A stretch of DNA of 64,000 nucleotides from Halomonas urumqiensis (GTDB lineage: Bacteria > Pseudomonadota > Gammaproteobacteria > Pseudomonadales > Halomonadaceae). The translations under genes and the position numbers were made by a program. This document shows positions 60,674 through 64,000 of the stretch, piece after piece; position 1 is the stretch's first letter, and each line of letters starts with the position of its first letter. The notes beneath the pieces are model-generated. The model ran no database searches, was not told the DNA's origin, and saw nothing but the letters and a program-made list of their open reading frames with translations. The stretch is from the NCBI RefSeq assembly GCF_003028575.1, contig NZ_PYUD01000005.1, positions 124,001 through 188,000 on the forward strand, given 5' to 3'.

Positions 60674-61126
60674 TCACTGGCGGCGCAGCTGCAGCATGTC
60701 ATTATTCTGGAAGCGACGACGCTGAGGGTCGATCAACTCCAGGGTCTGCTCGTCGACACGCAGGAAGTAGTAGATCTGGCCTTCACCGTCGGGCGTCAGC
60801 TCATAAACCGTGGCATCCGGGTCGGTGGCGGTACCACCCAGCACTTCCCAGTTACCGGCGTAGTTCTCGTCCGGTGGATTCTGGGGATGCGCGCGGTAGG
60901 TTGCCTGGAGAGTGAAGGTCCGCTCTTCCGCTGCCGCCTGCTCATCACCACTCATGCGAACATCGAGATCGATGCCATCGCAGTTGCGGCATGGCAGCGT
61001 TCCTTGGTAGGCCACTTCCGTATCTTCCATCTCGGGCGCTGCGACACCGTCACCGGTCGGGCCAGCGGCACAACCTGCCAACAGCGCAAGTAAGGCCGAG
61101 CCGGCCAGCAAGGTCCTGATTTGCAT
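60674..61126 (-). CDS. NlpE-like lipoprotein
   Basis: A 150-residue outer-membrane lipoprotein. The signal ends LLAGC (cysteine at residue 19) and AGGAGG precedes ATG 61126. The mature domain has TLPCRNCDGIDLDVRM, which corresponds to the NlpE N-terminal LPCADCEGI motif with its CxxC, and YYFLRVDEQTLELID near the end. NlpE senses lipoprotein-sorting and surface stress and activates Cpx; this protein has only the N-terminal barrel part, as many homologues do. Function here is inferred. Confidence 0.85.
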   Translation of the reverse strand: MQIRTLLAGSALLALLAGCAAGPTGDGVAAPEMEDTEVAYQGTLPCRNCDGIDLDVRMSGDEQAAAEERTFTLQATYRAHPQNPPDENYAGNWEVLGGTATDPDATVYELTPDGEGQIYYFLRVDEQTLELIDPQRRRFQNNDMLQLRRQ

Positions 61127-61236
61127 GTTCGTCCTCCTAACCAATGGGCAGACTGCCACGCATGATGGCAGCTTGAGGGACAGCATAACCTTTCATGCCA
61201 TCAGCGGACAGTCCCGCAGGCGTTGGGTTCCCTGTA

Positions 61237-62133
61237 TCAACTCACTCCGGCATGCACATGGGTAAAGACCAGTGCCAGCACGACCGGCATGACCAACAGC
61301 GACCCCAGATTGCCGATCAACACCAACGAAGCAACCTTTTGGGGTTCCTGGCGATACTGTTCGGCGACCAGATAATTCAACACCGCCGGAGGCAAGGCCG
61401 CGAATACCCAGAGAGCCGCCGCCTGAAGGCCTGAAAGCTCGAACAGCCAGATCAGCGGGACGGCCAACACCAGACCGGACAACGGACACAGCACCGCGCC
61501 AAGAATCCCGGTCTTCCAGTCGCCAAAATCAATATCGAGCATTCGCACACCCAAGGCGAACAACAGCAACGGGATACACACGCCACCCAGCATGTGCAGT
61601 GCCTCGAGCAACCAGGCTGGCAGCGATATGCCCAGCAGATTGATGGCAAGCCCGGCGACACTGGCCAGCATGATCGGCATGCGCAGGATACGCCACAGCG
61701 GGGTGTGCGGGCTGAGCAGGTAGAGCCCCAGCGAGAAGTGCAGCAGCATCTCGACGATAAACAGCACCACCGCCGCCGGCAAGGCCGCCTCACCAAACGC
61801 CAGCAGCAACAGAGGAACCCCCATGTTCCCTGAATTGTTGAACATCATCGGTGGCAGGAAGGTCTTCGGCGACAACTTCAGCCACTTGACCACCGGCCAC
61901 AACAACACCCCCGAGCCGATGACGATCACCGCCCCGGCCACCGCCAGCCCTGCATATTCTTCAAGCGGAGCCTGCCCATCAGCCAGCACGACAAACACCA
62001 GCATCGGCACGAACAACTCCATGTTCAGGGTATTGATGCTGCGGATGTCCGGCGCGCGGAAGCGTCCATACAGCGTACCGCAGCCGGCAATCAGAAAGAC
62101 CGGCAACAGAGTGGCGAGAATCTTTGCTGTCAT
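61237..62133 (-). CDS. AEC (auxin efflux carrier) family transporter
   Basis: A 298-residue inner-membrane protein with about ten helices. It matches the AEC/malonate-transporter type by the MMFNNSGNMGVPLLLLAFGE motif in the middle (about residues 97-116) and the second discontinuous motif at FAALPPAVLNYLVAEQY (about 245-261). Bacterial members move carboxylates or unknown solutes; nothing linked suggests a substrate. Divergent from hisC across about 125 bp. Confidence 0.9.
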   Translation of the reverse strand: MTAKILATLLPVFLIAGCGTLYGRFRAPDIRSINTLNMELFVPMLVFVVLADGQAPLEEYAGLAVAGAVIVIGSGVLLWPVVKWLKLSPKTFLPPMMFNNSGNMGVPLLLLAFGEAALPAAVVLFIVEMLLHFSLGLYLLSPHTPLWRILRMPIMLASVAGLAINLLGISLPAWLLEALHMLGGVCIPLLLFALGVRMLDIDFGDWKTGILGAVLCPLSGLVLAVPLIWLFELSGLQAAALWVFAALPPAVLNYLVAEQYRQEPQKVASLVLIGNLGSLLVMPVVLALVFTHVHAGVS

Positions 62134-62259
62134 GAAGGGTCCATGGAGTGCGGATCACGAAAAAGGCTATCAGACTAGCATGACTGCAGGCTTGCGCGGT
62201 CTCGCCGCGCAAGCCACCATGACCAGACCCTCTATCCCGTGCCATTCAAGCGAGCGAAA

Positions 62260-63315
62260 ATGAGCAAGTTCTGGAGCCCCCGGGTTCGCGAGCTGACGCC
62301 CTATATCCCCGGCGAGCAGCCCCGTGAACGCCTGATCAAGCTGAACACCAACGAGAACCCCTATCCCCCGGCACCCGGCGTCGGGGCCGTGCTGCGGGAG
62401 TTCCCCACCGATCACCTGCGTCTCTATCCCGACCCCGGCTCCCTCGCCCTACGCGAGGCCTTGGCCACTGTACTCGATGTACCTGCCAGCCATGTCTTCG
62501 TCGGCAATGGCTCCGACGAAGTATTGGCTCTGGCTTTCCAGGCCTTCTTCTGCCAGCCAAAGTCCCTGGCCACGCCGGAGATCTCGTACAGCTTCTATCC
62601 GGTGTACTGCAACATGTATGGCATCGAGCGCAAGGCATACCCACTGGATGACCAGTGGCGTGTCGACCTCGGCGCCTTCGAAGCCGAAAGTGGCGGCATT
62701 ATCTTCGCCAACCCCAACGCGCCCACGGGGCACGGTCATGGCCGCGATGCCATCGCCGCCCTGCTAGAAAAAGTGACCGACCGTGTGGTGCTGATCGATG
62801 AGGCCTACGTTGACTTCGGTGGCGAGAGCGCTGTGCCATTGACCGACAAGTATTCCAACCTTCTGGTGACAGGCACCTTCTCCAAATCGCGCAGCCTGGC
62901 AGGGCTTCGTCTTGGCTATGCGGTGGGGTCGCCGGAGCTGATCGAGGGCCTTACCCGGGTCAAGGACTCCTTCAATTCCTACCCGGTCGATGCACTGGCA
63001 AGCGCCGTGGCTATCGCTTCGCTTGCCGACCAGGAACACTTCGACGCCACCCGAGGCGCGGTCATTGCAACCCGCGAGCGCACGCGTACCCGTCTGGAGG
63101 CGCTTGGTTTCAAGGTACTACCTTCACAGACCAACTTCGTGCTGGCGACACATCCGACACACGATGCCGCGCAGATCTTTGTCGGGTTGCGTGAGCGAGG
63201 CATTCTGGTTCGTCACTTCAATACCGATGCGCTACGCGACTACCTGCGCATCTCCATCGGTACCGACGACGAGATGGATAGCTTGATCGAGGTACTCGAA
63301 GCACTCTGCGGGTAA
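62260..63315 (+). CDS. hisC: histidinol-phosphate aminotransferase
   Basis: A 351-residue PLP aminotransferase that converts imidazole acetol phosphate to histidinol phosphate (step 7). N-terminal KLNTNENPYPP, PLP-stacking FVGNGSDEVLALAF, catalytic lysine in TGTFSKSRSLAGLRLGYA (about residue 211) and C-terminal RISIGTDDEMDSL are standard. ATG 62260 (MSKFWSPRVRE) matches relatives; an upstream GTG at 62239 is also in frame. It is apart from hisBHAF by about 7.6 kb. A terminator follows. Confidence 0.95.
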   Translation: MSKFWSPRVRELTPYIPGEQPRERLIKLNTNENPYPPAPGVGAVLREFPTDHLRLYPDPGSLALREALATVLDVPASHVFVGNGSDEVLALAFQAFFCQPKSLATPEISYSFYPVYCNMYGIERKAYPLDDQWRVDLGAFEAESGGIIFANPNAPTGHGHGRDAIAALLEKVTDRVVLIDEAYVDFGGESAVPLTDKYSNLLVTGTFSKSRSLAGLRLGYAVGSPELIEGLTRVKDSFNSYPVDALASAVAIASLADQEHFDATRGAVIATRERTRTRLEALGFKVLPSQTNFVLATHPTHDAAQIFVGLRERGILVRHFNTDALRDYLRISIGTDDEMDSLIEVLEALCG

Positions 63316-63331
63316 ACCGGACTCAAATGCC

Positions 63332-63353
63332 AAGGGCGCCAGATGGCGCCCTT
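63332..63353 (+). terminator. intrinsic terminator after hisC
   Basis: AAGGGCGCC (63332-63340) pairs with GGCGCCCTT (63345-63353) with a 4-nt loop, 16 bp after the stop. A short TGGTAAC follows, so the U-tract is minimal. Confidence 0.65.
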
Positions 63354-63520
63354 TGGTAACCCCGGCAGCCATACGACTGCCCGACGTTTTCCCCTTTCCC
63401 CTCCCTCTTGCCCTCCGGCGAGTCTCGCCATTCTCTACCTGCCGGTCACCTCCACCCGGGTCCAGCGGCTATTCTTGGTTGTGATCCAGGCCGTAAATGG
63501 CCCCCCCCAGGAGAGCCCCC

Positions 63521-64000
63521 ATGCAGGTTCAAGCGTCCATCGAGTCCCTCTATCATCGCTATGCGCCCCGCGTGCGAGCGACTCTGATCCGTCATCTGGG
63601 GGATTTCGATTCAGCGGAAGATGCGCTCCATGATGCCTTTGCCGCTGCGGTGAACCACTGGCCGGAACATGGAGTCCCCGACGACCCACTAGCCTGGCTG
63701 ATCCGTGTCGGCCATCGGCGCGGCATCGACCAGATCCGCCGCCGCCAGACCGCCCGTCGACATGCTCATTTGCTGATAACCGAGGAAGACGACGAACCGG
63801 AGCCCCAGCCCATAGCAGACGACCCTCTTCGATTGCTGTTCACCTGCTGTCATCCGGTGCTGGCAATGCCCGACCGCCTGGCGCTGACCCTGCGAGAGAT
63901 GGCTGGGCTCACCACCGAACAGGTCGCCAATGCCCTGCTGCAGAAGACGGCGTCTCTGGCGCAGCGCATCGTAAGGGCCAAGCGCCGCATCCGCGATGCC
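63521..64000 (+). CDS. ECF sigma factor, ECF42/SigI-like (partial, cut by window end)
   Basis: The first 160 codons of a sigma-70 family factor with GGAGAG before ATG 63521. Region 2 is seen as YHRYAPRVRATLIRHLGDFDSAEDALHDAF and WLIRVGHRRGIDQIRRRQ (landmarks only), and region 4 as LTLREMAGLTTEQVANALL followed by a basic RIVRAKRRIRD. The LLFTCCHPVLAMPDR segment is characteristic of the ECF42 group with a long C-terminal extension (DUF6596), usually encoded next to a YciI/DGPF-domain protein. Such a partner is not visible upstream, and the downstream side is cut. Confidence 0.88.
   Translation, partial: MQVQASIESLYHRYAPRVRATLIRHLGDFDSAEDALHDAFAAAVNHWPEHGVPDDPLAWLIRVGHRRGIDQIRRRQTARRHAHLLITEEDDEPEPQPIADDPLRLLFTCCHPVLAMPDRLALTLREMAGLTTEQVANALLQKTASLAQRIVRAKRRIRDA

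Overview
The window is about 62-66% GC by eye, densely packed, and carries gammaproteobacterial housekeeping genes (glnE, fabY, coaD, polA, thrB, speA, mutY-yggX, asmA, hisBHAF, selD-selU, radA, hisC). FabY in place of an ordinary initiating ketosynthase, many TRAP/TSUP/solute-binding transporters and the gene order point to a Halomonas-like member of the Oceanospirillales. This taxonomic reading is inferred from gene content, not from a search. I see no prophage, insertion sequence, CRISPR array or rRNA; it reads as ordinary chromosome.

Layout. 1-2.9 kb: a sugar-type ABC importer (binding protein, two permeases, the second cut by the window edge). 3.1-9.2 kb, minus strand: glnE, dgkA, a DacB-type D,D-carboxypeptidase, then a TrmB-like methyltransferase fused by TGATG overlap to an EmrE-like pump; upstream of that pair lies a tiny ORF and a strong intrinsic terminator. 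9.6-12.3 kb, plus strand: fabY-coaD-ferredoxin. 12.3-24.7 kb: mixed transporters and envelope genes (MATE, AtoE-type carrier, acyl-CoA thioesterase, entericidin-like peptide, TSUP, HIT protein, a NicO/DUF1007 metal transport pair, two related tandem lipoproteins, glycerate kinase, Dps, a histidine-rich secreted protein, pepD). 24.8-26.9 kb: tmcA. 27.3-30.4 kb: a TRAP importer. 30.7-34.8 kb: a ferric iron ABC system whose ATPase gene is inverted between permease and binding protein, with a Fur-like site. 34.9-39.6 kb: LysR regulator divergent from an NCS2 permease, amidohydrolase and TSUP exporter. 39.6-46.6 kb: polA, DUF2782, thrB-speA, FAH-family gene. 46.9-51.6 kb, minus strand: panZ-like gene, asmA, mutY, yggX and three tRNAs (Phe, Gln, Thr). 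51.8-55.2 kb: hisB-hisH-hisA-hisF and a possible outer-membrane barrel. 55.2-61.1 kb: DUF416 gene, alkyltransferase-like gene, a glutamine-amidotransferase homologue without its cysteine, selU-selD, radA, an NlpE-like lipoprotein. 61.2-64 kb: AEC transporter, hisC, and an ECF sigma factor cut by the window edge.

How the genes work together. hisBHAF and hisC cover much of histidine synthesis. selD makes selenophosphate used by selU on tRNA wobble uridines; tmcA, the TrmB-like gene and three tRNAs add a tRNA-modification flavour. The LysR/NCS2/amidohydrolase/TSUP set looks like uptake and deamination of a purine or related heterocycle. The Fbp-type genes are iron uptake, supported by the Fur-like site.

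The most unusual items are small: the leader peptide/terminator region before the divergent TrmB-like/EmrE pair, a 4 x 15-bp minisatellite upstream of the DUF1007 gene, a terminator sitting about 10 nt before the mutY start codon, the inverted fbpC whose 3' end overlaps fbpB, and two probable variant or inactive enzymes (C-to-G glutamine amidotransferase, PWF alkyltransferase-like protein). I did not find a clear, large, new multi-gene system.
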